A stretch of DNA of 23,108 bases from Microcaldota archaeon (GTDB lineage Archaea > Micrarchaeota > Micrarchaeia > Norongarragalinales > UBA97). This document shows positions 13,683-23,108 of this stretch, piece after piece. The notes below the pieces were generated by a model, which made no database searches, had not been told where the DNA came from, and was given only the letters and a program-made list of their open reading frames with translations. The position numbers were made by a program, and so were the translations under genes. The DNA lies in the NCBI GenBank assembly GCA_016217775.1, contig JACRGG010000085.1, positions 1-23,108 of the forward strand, given 5' to 3'. Numbering within the stretch: position 1 is the stretch's first letter; each line of letters begins with the position of its first letter.

Positions 13683-16600
13683 TTGATTCACGTGGGTATT
13701 AAAGACGCTTTCTTAAACGCCTATTTTCAAGTTGAAGACAAGTACTATTCCCTAATGGATTACCTGGATTCGCAGGTAAAAATTCCCGTCTACAAGTATT
13801 TCGTGACTCCAATAGAGTCTCGCGGCGTGCCGAGTTTTCCAATCGCGGTTGCCGCCTGCCTTATTCTCCTCGGCTTAATCGCGTCGTTGTTTTCATTCGG
13901 CGCTTCCACGGGGGGCTCGTCTTCCTTTCAAGTCGGCGTGTACAGCCAGGACTCTCCCCTCTCGGGCGCGGACGTCGAGGTTTACCTCGGCGACAAGCTG
14001 ATAGCATCAGGCACTACTGCCGGCGGCAAGGCGCTGTTCGAGGGCCTCCCCCAGTCCGCGCTGGTCGCGGTATTGGCGAAAAAAAGCGGCTACCAGCCCG
14101 CGTCCTTGGATGGAGTCGACTTGGCGGAGAAGGAAAGCGCGCGAATCGAGTTGAACTGCCTTCTTGAAAGCTGCAAGTCCGCCGCGTTTTTCAACAAGCT
14201 CCCAGTCACCATAGTGCCGCCAAAGGCTAGGCCCGGCACTCCGATTTGGCCAAACGACCCTAATTCCCCCAACGACTCCATCGGAGATTTTTGCGCGGGC
14301 AATGAAGTGAACTGCGATGAGCTAACAAACATTACCGACATCGTCCCCGGCCACTACCCGTTTTCAATTGACGTGCGGGACTCGCAGACGAGGGAATTGA
14401 TTGCAGCCCCCGTGGCAATCGCGGTTTTGGACGCTATTACCGGCGAAAAACTCCTTAACACTACTTCAACAAGCGGCTTGGCGTACTTCACTTCATTAAA
14501 GGAAGGGCTGCAAGTGTACTTCACGGCCTCGGCGAACGGGTATTTTCCTTACTCGGGTTTGGCCGAGGGCGAGACTTTTGAGGTAGCCGGGGAATTGCAG
14601 GCGACTATTTTGATTGAAAAAATCACTTCAGACAACTCGGTAACTAGCGCGATAACCGTTTTGGACGAGAACAATGCGGAAACTTCGGCCTTCGTGGAAT
14701 TATACCAAGACAACCAGTTTGAGCAAGGCGCGCAAGTCAACGGCCGCCAATCGTTTTCCTTAAAGAAAGGCGCGCAGTACTTTGCGCTAGCCACTAAAGG
14801 CGGTTACGAAGCCGCCGGCGCCTCGTTCAAGTCCGGGGAAAACCCTTCAATTAAGCTAACTAAATCAATTAACGGCGGACTCGGCGGGCAGTGCACTCTT
14901 GACTCGGATTGCCCTGATGAACAAGAATGCAGGGAATCTGGCGCCTCAAGCGCGTGCGTTGCCCCAACGCCTGTTCCAACTAATTCCCGCTGTTATTCCG
15001 ACGGAGATTGCGGGAGCGGGGAAATTTGCAAGGACAGCGGGGCTTGCGAGGTTAACCCAAGAAAATGCGTCGGCGACTTCCAGTGCCCCGTCGGGCAAAT
15101 CTGCGATAATTTCAACGGGGTTTGCGCCATTACCCCGGCCGTGACGCCTATTCCGGACGGCAACTGCGTTGAAGACGGGACTTGCCTGACCGGCCAAGTG
15201 TGCAACCAGGCTTCAGCCGCCAGCGCCCTTGGCGCGTGCGAAGAAAAAATCATCAAGCCCTGCCTGTACGACGCGCAGTGCCTCAACGGGCAGTACTGCC
15301 AGAACTTCGTTGGCCAATGCGGGAATCTCCCGACTCCCCTTCCCGACGAGCCGGGCAAGTGCGTTGTGGACTCCCAGTGCGCAATAACGCAAGTATGCAG
15401 CCAATTCTCGGCAAGCCCCCTTGGCTCGTGCATAGGCCCGACGCCGGACCCTGGAGGCTGTTTGGCGGACAACGAATGCCCTGACGGCCTAATTTGCAAA
15501 GACAACGGATTGTGCGAAATTACTCCCGTGTGCTCTAACGACGCCGACTGCCCGGCTGACTTTCTTTGCGACAGCAGGCAAAACGCCTGTGTTGCAAACC
15601 CCGCGCCAGAAAATTCCTTGGTTGTGAAAACAAGGTGGTACCACGATTACTCCGGCGGCCAGGCTTTTTACTTGGATTCAACAAAGGTTTCCCTCTTGCT
15701 TTCCTACCCCGGCCAAAACATTTCCTGCGCCAACATCCAGGAAACCGATTCCAGCGGGCAAACGGCTTTCACCAAATGCATTACCCAAGCGGGCGCGGAA
15801 ATTCCTTTAAGCGTTGGAAGAAATTATTTCCTGGCAGCATCAGCTTCGCGCGAAAACACTTTTGGCAGCGAGAGTTTTCCGTACTACACTAAATCCGCGG
15901 TTGGCGGAACTGTCGCCGCCGGGGCTTTTGGGAAGGAACTCGTCCTGGGCCCGGGCGAGATTCTAGTCAACTTGAGTGCAGTCTCTCTCTTCACCCAGCA
16001 GCCGGTCCCCGGTTTTACCGCCTACGCGGCGTGCAAGGATCTTTTAACAGACCAAATTAGCCAAACCGGCGCGTGCACCGCAGATGAGTTCGGCTCTTGC
16101 CTGATTAGAGTAGAGACTTACTCGGCTTGCTCGTTTGCGGCAACGCACGCGGATTACCTGCCGAAGCTTTTGGTTTTGGACAAAGCCTACCACGCGGCGG
16201 ACAATAATTCACTGGAGCAAATCTCATTGATTCCAAGAATTGATTCCGACGACAAGAACATTTACAAATCGCGCATTGTACTGGATTTCGTGCGCTCCAC
16301 CAAGCCAAGCCGCCGTCCGCTTAGCCAAGGGGAAAAACTGGTCCTAGGCCTTCCCTACGAGGCGGTTTACTCGCTTGTTACGCAAAACAAGTCTAGCAAA
16401 ATCGGGGTTTCCCTAACCGCATCCAATTCCATTACGTCAAACTTGCAGTACTCGTGGGATTCCCCATCGCCGATTCCGCCAGTCTACAACGGCAACTCCC
16501 TCTCGGGGTTCGACGAGTTCGCTGGCTCTAGTTCCCCAAGCGGTTTTTGCGAGCAAAACCCGGCGCCCCTTTACCTCCCGCTTGCGGATGGGGACGAGCC

Positions 16601-19600
16601 GGTTTTAGTGCGAAGCCTATGGCTTAATTTCACCAACAGCCAGCGCTCAAGCGAATCGTTTGCCGGCAGCCTCACGCAGGCCTTCGCCCCAACCGAGTTT
16701 GATTCGGCAAAGCCCTTCGTGAACTTAAGCCGCAGGGCATTCACTTACCAAGCGGGCGCCAGCCCAGAGTTTTACTTAAACCCCGCGGACGAGAATGTTT
16801 TCGCCGAGCCCCCAAAGAACTTGTGCGAAGCGAAGCTTGACTCGGCTCAATACACTGTAATAGACTCGGGCTTGACTTGCGAGAACGGGGTTTGCCTGAC
16901 TGTCTCGTACTCACAGCAGGGCGATTCGCGCTCTGGGGACGGCTTCTCGGTTGACTTGGACAAGAAGACTTTCTTCATCGACGTCAAGGTGGAAAACTTT
17001 GATTACCAAACAGGCTTGGCGGAAAACCTGGCTAAAACAAATCCGTTGTCGTTCAACTTTACTTACGAAAAAGCCCTCCTCAACGTCACTGGCATTACCC
17101 TTACCTACCCGCGCACCGTGTTTGGGTACAACCCGTATTCAATTCCCGTCCCCTACTCCGCCATTCAATCAGCTTACTCTAATGAAAACGGCTTGTACCT
17201 TGACTTGCTCAAGCCAATTCCCTCCAACGTCTACAAGGAAGCGAATTACCTGACGGTGACGCTCGCGGTTGACGCGCTGGCGGATTCCCCAAACGCCGCC
17301 CTCTTGTACAACGCGTCTTATTCCTCCAAGCTGGTTTCCAAAAACGGCTTTATCCAAATCAACGCGCTGGACCGCCCCGCCACGCACTGCAATTTTTTCG
17401 GCTGTTCCACGATTTCTTTCAGCCAACCCGACCAGGGCGGCTTGCGCGAGTGGACTAACGCTAGCGTGAAGGACGCGTCGCTAAACGACTACTCGCCTTC
17501 GGACTACGGATTCGCCTTCCAACCCCTTCAAGCAAGTTTTTCAATGCGCGTGTTCGAGCCCGCCCCAAGCGCGGAGCTTTCGGTAGTCCTCCCCGACAAC
17601 TTGGAGTTATACCCCTCGACTGGCTTTGAGTGGGAGGTTCTCGACGCGAACAACAAGTTAGTCAACAGCGGCTTTGCAGCTGGCTTAAGCGAAAAAATTG
17701 CGGTCGGCGGGCTGAAATTAAATTACCGCGTAACGGGAACGCTTTCTGCAAACACGACTAAGGAGGGCATCGGCGATTTTCTCGTGGACTTAAGCGGAAA
17801 AACGCAGTCCGGGGAAGACTTTTCAATCGCCGGCCAGTCAATGGTTTCGGTCAAAAAGCGCTACGGGCGCATTAACTTCACCGCATTCGACCAAACCGGG
17901 GCCGCGCTGCAAATCTTATTGAACAACACCCTGCTTAACGCCACTGCGCATTCGGCTAACTTCTTGTGCACGACCCCCTGCGCCCTGCGCACTCTACTGC
18001 ACGACGCGGACTCTCTCGATGATTACTACCAAAACGCTTTCGATTACGGCTTGCCTGCCGGTGAGCCAATTGGCGCAGCCAACTTTACTGGAACAACGCG
18101 GTTTAAGAAAACAGTGAAATCAATTTACGCATCCGACTTGCCTTCAGTAACCGAGCCAACTGCCGTGAAGGACGTCTCGCTTTTAGTGATTGATTTGGAT
18201 AAGCAGTTGGGTGAAGAAAGCCAGGACGAGGCTTTAGCCGGCCAAGCGTCGGTTATTTTCGTGGAAAAATTGTTTGACGAAACCGCGCAGAAAACGGTTT
18301 GCCAAACTAAGCAGGGCTGCGCTGGGTTGATTTCCAGCCCAACTGCGTTTGTTTACGCCGGCCACTCTTACGAAATGGATTTGGGCGGAATATTCAACAA
18401 TTCGGTTGAAGCGCAAGTTCTCGGCTACTCGGTTAGCGTCGGTTCGCAAGCGTCAAGCGCATTCATCAACACTACTAAAACCGCGCCCGGAGCGGACTTT
18501 AATTCCGCGGCCAAGCCGGTTCTAGCGCGCTTGCTGCACGGAAGTTCATTCAACGAGTTGGGCTCCTTAGACATCAGGCTTGACGCAGACCAGCCGATTT
18601 CTTCCTACTCGGACGAGGAAATTCCTGAGCAAGTTACGTGGATTCAGGAGGAATTCAACATTACTTCCGACTTGATGGCGGAACCGGGTTTGATTGGCTT
18701 TACTAAAAAAGTTTATTTTGCCGCCGCCGGCGAGTTTGAAAACCCGGTGTTCTCCAACCTTAACATTTCCCTGCGCTCGCACGTGATTGCATTGACTCAA
18801 GGAAATCCGGTTGCAAAGTACTTGCGCAACCCGTTCGACTCGCGGCTTGGCTTTGGTCAGTACTTTGACGATTCGGAAGACCCCGGCGTTGAATCCCCTA
18901 CGATTATCGACGAGTGGCAGGCCAATTCCACCAACTACTTGCTTTCATTCGCGCGGGAGGGCTCGTCCTGCAACGAGTTTGGCTGCATCACAGTCGAGTT
19001 AAGCCAGGACGGCAACGACTACGGCCAATCGCTTTGGCGCAATCCCGTCGACGAGTCCGTCTGGAATTACGCCGGCGAGCAGTTTGGATTCAACTCCCAG
19101 TCCGCGCCAGACTTTATTTCCGACTCCAAAAAGGAATTCGACGACTGGAACTGGTTTTACTCGGATGTTCAAGACTCGGTTTTGCCCCTAAAGGCGCGCG
19201 TGATAATAGATTTTGCCACCCTGGATTTTGCGGACGCGCAATCAACTTGGAGTGGCCCCCTCTCATTATACCCTAGCTCCAATAATTTGGTTGGATTGCA
19301 GGAAAGCGGCAAATTCTTGCTGACTGCGAATTCATTGTGCGGCGTCCCATTATCCCAAGACTCGCTAATCGACCCTTCAACAGCCGTTGCCGGCGCGGAC
19401 GGAATTTCTTTCGTAAAAGCGGACTTGGGCGACTGCAAGATGAGCGGCTCGGCTGTTTTTGACGCGACGTTTTCCTCGCTGCCAAACTCTCCCTCGCAAG
19501 TTCCAACCAGCCTAGTGTTCGAGTTAAAGTCCGGCTCCAAGCCATTAATGGCCGCGAGAAAATCCCTTGCAGTGCGCTCCACACAGCTTGGCAGGGGCGA

Positions 19601-22600
19601 TGTGAAGCTGAATTCGCCGGTAGTAATGCAGGCAATTAGAGAAGACTCGTCCGGCAAAATGGTTGACCGCAGGCTGTCTTCCTCCGGCGGGGACTTGCGC
19701 GCCTTCCAGGCGGTTACCGAAGAGGACTGCGAATCAAACCCCCTGGATCCGCAGGCCGTGAACACCCAGTCTTTCAGCTCGATTGCGCTCAAGCCACTTG
19801 AATACCTGGCTAAAAACGACTTGCCTGTTAACGGAAAGTGCTCCAAGGGCCCGGTTAAAATAGTTTTCCCAATGCTCGTCAACAACGACTTGCCTATGGA
19901 GAAATTCGGGGAATTCAGTTTGTGGCCCGACGGCGCTTCAAAAGAGTTTTTCGCGCCCTGCGTTGACTTGGACCAAGTTACGGCCGACGGAATGGTTTCG
20001 GAAAACGCGCAGTTTACCTCGCGGGGGGAGCTTTACACTATGAGCAAATTATTCCACCACGGCTCCGGCTTCGGCTTTGCCTCGGAGTGGGCCGACTACA
20101 ACCGCGACGGCGACGTGACTGGCGCAGACGCGAAATTCGTTTTGCGCGACTTTAACGGCTTGTGCACAACACGCCTTGGGTTAATAGAAGCAACTGCATT
20201 AAACACCGTGGCAAACCGCTTTGGCAACACCCTGCTCTTTAACCAGCCTTACTCGCGCAGCGAGTACTGCTACGACTTTAACTCAAACGGAGCAGTGGAT
20301 GTGGGTGATGTTGCATTAGTCGAATCGAATTTAGGCAAGACAGTCAGCGAGCTTTTGGCAACCGACCCCTTGTACGGCGTTTTCGGGGGGCCGGCGATAA
20401 CCCGCAATGCAGTTGATTCAGTGCGAATTTCAGTCGGCGAGAAGTGCGACCGCCAGTATTCCATAGACAATAATTTCGTTAGTTTAACCACGCAGCCGGT
20501 TTCGCTAAAGGCCGGCAGGTACCAGCTGGTTGCCTACGTAGTCCCAAGGCCCGCTTTAGCCAACCCCGACCCGGAGCCTTCGAACGCCCCGCAAAGCTTT
20601 GGCGCGCCCTATCCGACAGTCTCCGAGCTCCTCCGCTACTCTTTTACTACTGTGGACAAGTCAACCAACGCAAGGAAGGAAGAGCTGTACGGTTTTTTGG
20701 ACTTGCCGCTGAACGCGTCGTACCGGCCGAAGATCACGCAGTCGTTTTTAGAGTCGTGCAACAGCCCGGTCGTCTCGGTTGCGTTCAGCACGTTATTCCC
20801 CGACTCGGCCCGCTCCACTTGCAATAAAATCCCCCTGAAAGTCGACCCGCTCGTCCCGTTCGACGGGTTCAAGCTAAACGTCACTTGCGAAGCGGGCGAG
20901 CCGTTCATTGCCAATCAGTTCACGTCCGAAGGCAACTGCGTGCAAGTAAAGGAAACCAACGAGGCGGGCGTCTTCGACGTCACCGTGAATTACGCAAATG
21001 AATTCTGCAAGAAAGTCTCCGGCAACACGCTAACGTTCGGCCAAAACAAGCCGTTTGAAATGATTTCCCTCCCGATAAAATGCGGGGCGTTTGGGGGGGA
21101 AACAGAGTACTCGCTTAAGCTAAACGTCTCCAAGCGCGAGCTGGCCCCATTAACGCTCCCGTCCGGAGTCCAAAGCACTCAAAACCAGGGATTATGGGTG
21201 GGGCAGATTGCATCCAACGCCGACGAAATAATCAACCCCGGCCAAGGCTTTAGCTACACTGCCTACTACCGCATTTCAAAAAAAATTAAGAAAGACAAGG
21301 AGTGGTCAAGCACCTACTCCTATTCATCCCCCTCGTCAACCTCGCTTAAGCCAAAACTCTTTGCAGTAGTGAACAATATGCAGTTGGCTGGCGGGGCGAA
21401 GCGCGTTGTCACCGTGCGCAATTCGGTTGGGGCGAGCCTGGCTTTTGAATTCACGCAATCCGGCCCCAAGGCGTACTTGTTTGCATTAAACGCGTTGTCC
21501 GGAACCAAAGTGTTTGAAAAAGACTCTTTCGGCGCGGATGTTGACGTAACAAGCCAAGTCTTCTCAACCGCCCCGCCCGCATCAAGCCCCGCCGACGTCA
21601 ATGCAATACTGGCTGATTTGGAGAACTCCCTTAAAACACGCGCGTTCTACAAGCACAACAATCTTTTCCAGTACTGCGGGCAAAAAACCGGCGGCGCTTT
21701 AGAGTGCAAGAACTCTATTGAGGAATGGAAGTCGTACGACGTTGCCTACGCGCAGCAATCGTCCTTGCCTTGCGAGTTCACATCAAATTTATGCGAGGAG
21801 GGAATCGGCGGCAACACTGCGTTAGTCCCGCTAGGCGAATTGTTTTACAACGGCTCCAAGCCGACTTACTCCTACTTTGACGACGCGAGCGGAAAGCAAG
21901 CCTACGGCTACAAGTGCACTTCGCAAGTAAGCGCTTTCGACTCTACGTTGTTTAACGGCGCGGGCGGGTGCAGGACTAGCTGCTCAAACCCCGCGTCGCT
22001 TGCGGAAAACCCCGGCGAGTACTCCGACACTAATTCCTTTGTTTCAGCGTGTTCTGTGGACGAGAACTACGGGCCGGTCCAAGCCTTTAAGTCGAAGCCG
22101 ACTTACTCATTCAACGGCTGGCTGAACAAAACCCAGTTGGCTGAAAAGCCGGTCGCGCAAGGATACCCAGCCGCGCTGTTTAAAACCGAGCTGGGCCAGC
22201 CGATTGCCCCAAGCCTCGGGTTTGTGGCTAAACTAGTTGTCCCCGACCTTGCCTCGGTTTTCGGCGCGGATGCGAACGTCAACTTGATTTCAGACGCGTG
22301 CCGCGACCCTAACGGCTTGTTCGGCTACTTTATTGCAAACAAGAAAGTCTCAATAGGCCCAGACAATTCCCTCTCGCCGCAAACTAGTTTAGGCCCGCTA
22401 GCATTGTTTGGCGACGGCGCGTTCAATTCCGACGTTGACTACAAGCTATCCGGCGCCGTGGCGTGCAAGGCATTGTATTCCAAGCCCGTGTACGCCTGCG
22501 GGCGGCTTTACGCAACTGTTGACCTCAACGATAACTCGCGGTGCATTACTTCACTAGACGCATTCCCGCAACCCGATTACTCTATTTCGAGAGTGTACGC

Positions 22601-23108
22601 TTCAACCCACTCGAGTTACGGCGGTTCATCTAACAAACCGCTTCTTTTGGGAAGCAATTACTACGTTGCTCAAGGGACTCCTTTGAGCGTATTCAACCCT
22701 GACGGGTCAAGCGCATCAACGCAGGGAATATCGGTTACCGGCTGCGAGTTAAGCGTTGACGACGGCGCTCCGATTCAAATGGAGGCTTCAGACGGCTCGT
22801 TCGACTCTTATTTGGAAAACGCCACGGGCACAATAGGCCCGCTTTCAGCAGGCTTGCACGACTTGAGCTTTAAGTGCAGGGGGGCGACAGGCCAAGTAAG
22901 CTCCCCTGCAACGATTACCGTCAACGTAACGCAACCGCAAGTTACCCTTAAGGCAATCGACCAAAACTACCGCTACTCTTGGTTCTGGTTCGACCCAATC
23001 AACCCCAAGTCAGATGAGACAATTACCGTTGTAGTAACCGGTTCCCAAGCAACTTTATCCGCGGGCTGCACCGGCTCCGACAACACTTTGCTAAACTACA
23101 ACGGCAAT
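13683..23108 (+). CDS. Giant membrane-anchored multidomain surface protein (3' partial)
   Basis: One open frame of at least 3142 codons runs off the right edge; I followed it through without finding a stop. Residues count from TTG 13683; GTG 13692 is an equally possible start, and the upstream stop is at 13641. About 50 cytoplasmic residues precede one membrane helix (53-73, FPIAVAACLILLGLIASLF), after which everything is extracellular. Three carboxypeptidase-regulatory-like beta domains follow (about 80-150, 225-300, 315-395; for example GADVEVYLGDKLIASGTT). Then come eight Cys repeats (404-636), a long series of beta-rich segments with scattered Cys and N-x-S/T sequons, an EF-hand/dockerin-like pair (2138-2209), and an Ig-like repeat near 3050-3120. 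It is probably an adhesin, stalk or cell-envelope fibre; there is no enzymatic motif. It shares style with the surface protein at the left edge but is anchored at the opposite end. Confidence 0.88.
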   Translation, partial: MIHVGIKDAFLNAYFQVEDKYYSLMDYLDSQVKIPVYKYFVTPIESRGVPSFPIAVAACLILLGLIASLFSFGASTGGSSSFQVGVYSQDSPLSGADVEVYLGDKLIASGTTAGGKALFEGLPQSALVAVLAKKSGYQPASLDGVDLAEKESARIELNCLLESCKSAAFFNKLPVTIVPPKARPGTPIWPNDPNSPNDSIGDFCAGNEVNCDELTNITDIVPGHYPFSIDVRDSQTRELIAAPVAIAVLDAITGEKLLNTTSTSGLAYFTSLKEGLQVYFTASANGYFPYSGLAEGETFEVAGELQATILIEKITSDNSVTSAITVLDENNAETSAFVELYQDNQFEQGAQVNGRQSFSLKKGAQYFALATKGGYEAAGASFKSGENPSIKLTKSINGGLGGQCTLDSDCPDEQECRESGASSACVAPTPVPTNSRCYSDGDCGSGEICKDSGACEVNPRKCVGDFQCPVGQICDNFNGVCAITPAVTPIPDGNCVEDGTCLTGQVCNQASAASALGACEEKIIKPCLYDAQCLNGQYCQNFVGQCGNLPTPLPDEPGKCVVDSQCAITQVCSQFSASPLGSCIGPTPDPGGCLADNECPDGLICKDNGLCEITPVCSNDADCPADFLCDSRQNACVANPAPENSLVVKTRWYHDYSGGQAFYLDSTKVSLLLSYPGQNISCANIQETDSSGQTAFTKCITQAGAEIPLSVGRNYFLAASASRENTFGSESFPYYTKSAVGGTVAAGAFGKELVLGPGEILVNLSAVSLFTQQPVPGFTAYAACKDLLTDQISQTGACTADEFGSCLIRVETYSACSFAATHADYLPKLLVLDKAYHAADNNSLEQISLIPRIDSDDKNIYKSRIVLDFVRSTKPSRRPLSQGEKLVLGLPYEAVYSLVTQNKSSKIGVSLTASNSITSNLQYSWDSPSPIPPVYNGNSLSGFDEFAGSSSPSGFCEQNPAPLYLPLADGDEPVLVRSLWLNFTNSQRSSESFAGSLTQAFAPTEFDSAKPFVNLSRRAFTYQAGASPEFYLNPADENVFAEPPKNLCEAKLDSAQYTVIDSGLTCENGVCLTVSYSQQGDSRSGDGFSVDLDKKTFFIDVKVENFDYQTGLAENLAKTNPLSFNFTYEKALLNVTGITLTYPRTVFGYNPYSIPVPYSAIQSAYSNENGLYLDLLKPIPSNVYKEANYLTVTLAVDALADSPNAALLYNASYSSKLVSKNGFIQINALDRPATHCNFFGCSTISFSQPDQGGLREWTNASVKDASLNDYSPSDYGFAFQPLQASFSMRVFEPAPSAELSVVLPDNLELYPSTGFEWEVLDANNKLVNSGFAAGLSEKIAVGGLKLNYRVTGTLSANTTKEGIGDFLVDLSGKTQSGEDFSIAGQSMVSVKKRYGRINFTAFDQTGAALQILLNNTLLNATAHSANFLCTTPCALRTLLHDADSLDDYYQNAFDYGLPAGEPIGAANFTGTTRFKKTVKSIYASDLPSVTEPTAVKDVSLLVIDLDKQLGEESQDEALAGQASVIFVEKLFDETAQKTVCQTKQGCAGLISSPTAFVYAGHSYEMDLGGIFNNSVEAQVLGYSVSVGSQASSAFINTTKTAPGADFNSAAKPVLARLLHGSSFNELGSLDIRLDADQPISSYSDEEIPEQVTWIQEEFNITSDLMAEPGLIGFTKKVYFAAAGEFENPVFSNLNISLRSHVIALTQGNPVAKYLRNPFDSRLGFGQYFDDSEDPGVESPTIIDEWQANSTNYLLSFAREGSSCNEFGCITVELSQDGNDYGQSLWRNPVDESVWNYAGEQFGFNSQSAPDFISDSKKEFDDWNWFYSDVQDSVLPLKARVIIDFATLDFADAQSTWSGPLSLYPSSNNLVGLQESGKFLLTANSLCGVPLSQDSLIDPSTAVAGADGISFVKADLGDCKMSGSAVFDATFSSLPNSPSQVPTSLVFELKSGSKPLMAARKSLAVRSTQLGRGDVKLNSPVVMQAIREDSSGKMVDRRLSSSGGDLRAFQAVTEEDCESNPLDPQAVNTQSFSSIALKPLEYLAKNDLPVNGKCSKGPVKIVFPMLVNNDLPMEKFGEFSLWPDGASKEFFAPCVDLDQVTADGMVSENAQFTSRGELYTMSKLFHHGSGFGFASEWADYNRDGDVTGADAKFVLRDFNGLCTTRLGLIEATALNTVANRFGNTLLFNQPYSRSEYCYDFNSNGAVDVGDVALVESNLGKTVSELLATDPLYGVFGGPAITRNAVDSVRISVGEKCDRQYSIDNNFVSLTTQPVSLKAGRYQLVAYVVPRPALANPDPEPSNAPQSFGAPYPTVSELLRYSFTTVDKSTNARKEELYGFLDLPLNASYRPKITQSFLESCNSPVVSVAFSTLFPDSARSTCNKIPLKVDPLVPFDGFKLNVTCEAGEPFIANQFTSEGNCVQVKETNEAGVFDVTVNYANEFCKKVSGNTLTFGQNKPFEMISLPIKCGAFGGETEYSLKLNVSKRELAPLTLPSGVQSTQNQGLWVGQIASNADEIINPGQGFSYTAYYRISKKIKKDKEWSSTYSYSSPSSTSLKPKLFAVVNNMQLAGGAKRVVTVRNSVGASLAFEFTQSGPKAYLFALNALSGTKVFEKDSFGADVDVTSQVFSTAPPASSPADVNAILADLENSLKTRAFYKHNNLFQYCGQKTGGALECKNSIEEWKSYDVAYAQQSSLPCEFTSNLCEEGIGGNTALVPLGELFYNGSKPTYSYFDDASGKQAYGYKCTSQVSAFDSTLFNGAGGCRTSCSNPASLAENPGEYSDTNSFVSACSVDENYGPVQAFKSKPTYSFNGWLNKTQLAEKPVAQGYPAALFKTELGQPIAPSLGFVAKLVVPDLASVFGADANVNLISDACRDPNGLFGYFIANKKVSIGPDNSLSPQTSLGPLALFGDGAFNSDVDYKLSGAVACKALYSKPVYACGRLYATVDLNDNSRCITSLDAFPQPDYSISRVYASTHSSYGGSSNKPLLLGSNYYVAQGTPLSVFNPDGSSASTQGISVTGCELSVDDGAPIQMEASDGSFDSYLENATGTIGPLSAGLHDLSFKCRGATGQVSSPATITVNVTQPQVTLKAIDQNYRYSWFWFDPINPKSDETITVVVTGSQATLSAGCTGSDNTLLNYNGN
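14892..15590 (+). repeat. Eight tandem four-cysteine repeats in the giant surface protein
   Basis: Residues 404-636 contain eight units with strict spacing C-x5-C-x5-C-x(5-11)-C, for example CYSDGDCGSGEIC then KDSGAC. The first gap usually carries an Asp and the second often a G-x-x-C ending. All 32 Cys are kept. Pro/Thr-rich linkers separate most units. The pattern suggests small disulfide-bonded modules like those in secreted bacterial and eukaryotic proteins, forming a stiff spacer or a binding surface. Confidence 0.85.
20094..20309 (+). other. EF-hand/dockerin-like calcium-binding pair
   Basis: Two loops fit D-x-N-x-D/N-G-x-x-x-x-x-D. The first is DYNRDGDVTGAD (residues 2138-2149); the second is DFNSNGAVDVGD (2198-2209), each followed by a short helix (AKFVLRDFN; VALVESNLG). 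This is the signature of dockerin type I repeats, but the two loops are 60 residues apart, longer than in typical dockerins. The intervening stretch has two Cys (after FNG and before YDF) that could close it. Calcium binding is likely; cohesin binding is unproven. Confidence 0.65.

Noticed and set aside
19169..19885. A 238-codon minus-strand open frame inside the giant surface-protein gene
   Set aside because: It lies antisense to a continuous plus-strand frame with clear protein features; its product is compositionally odd and has no recognisable motif or promoter.

Overview
The window looks archaeal, probably from a DPANN-type lineage; this is inferred from gene content, not from a marker phylogeny. 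Points in favour: an archaeal-length triosephosphate isomerase (219 aa), an archaeal-style arginyl-tRNA synthetase, TATA-like boxes about 29-32 nt upstream of start codons with almost no leader, oligo-T runs after stop codons, frequent TTG/GTG starts, and very large Ser/Thr- and N-glycosylation-sequon-rich surface proteins. Base composition is balanced and coding density is high. I saw no tRNA, rRNA, CRISPR array or insertion sequence.

Layout. (1) 1-2508 (+): the 3' part of a surface protein with a sequon-rich half, a Thr-rich linker, a PGF-pre-PGF-like domain and a C-terminal membrane anchor. (2) 2608-3267 (+): tpiA with its own promoter. (3) 3310-10835 (+): a probable operon. It begins with a membrane-anchored extracellular protein whose frame is cut by a single in-frame TAA (3310-4608, continuing to 5181). 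Next is a 1767-residue secreted protein with two GGDEF-type nucleotidyl-cyclase domains and an unassigned Rossmann-like C-terminal domain (5168-10471). Last is a 112-residue orphan protein (10497-10835). (4) 10847-13534 (-): argS followed by an ADP-ribosylglycohydrolase-family gene, convergent with the operon. (5) 13535-13682: a divergent promoter region with three spaced 14-bp repeats. (6) 13683 to the right edge (+): one uninterrupted frame of at least 3142 codons. It encodes a giant membrane-anchored extracellular protein with carboxypeptidase-regulatory-like beta domains, eight tandem four-cysteine repeats, an EF-hand/dockerin-like pair and a terminal Ig-like repeat.

The strongest candidate for something new is the 3310-10835 operon. 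GGDEF domains are rare in archaea. Here they sit in tandem in a protein with a Sec signal peptide and no clear later membrane helix, and the conserved active-site residues are split between the two copies. The rest of the window is housekeeping (tpiA, argS) plus cell-surface genes, consistent with a small-genome archaeon that invests heavily in surface structures.
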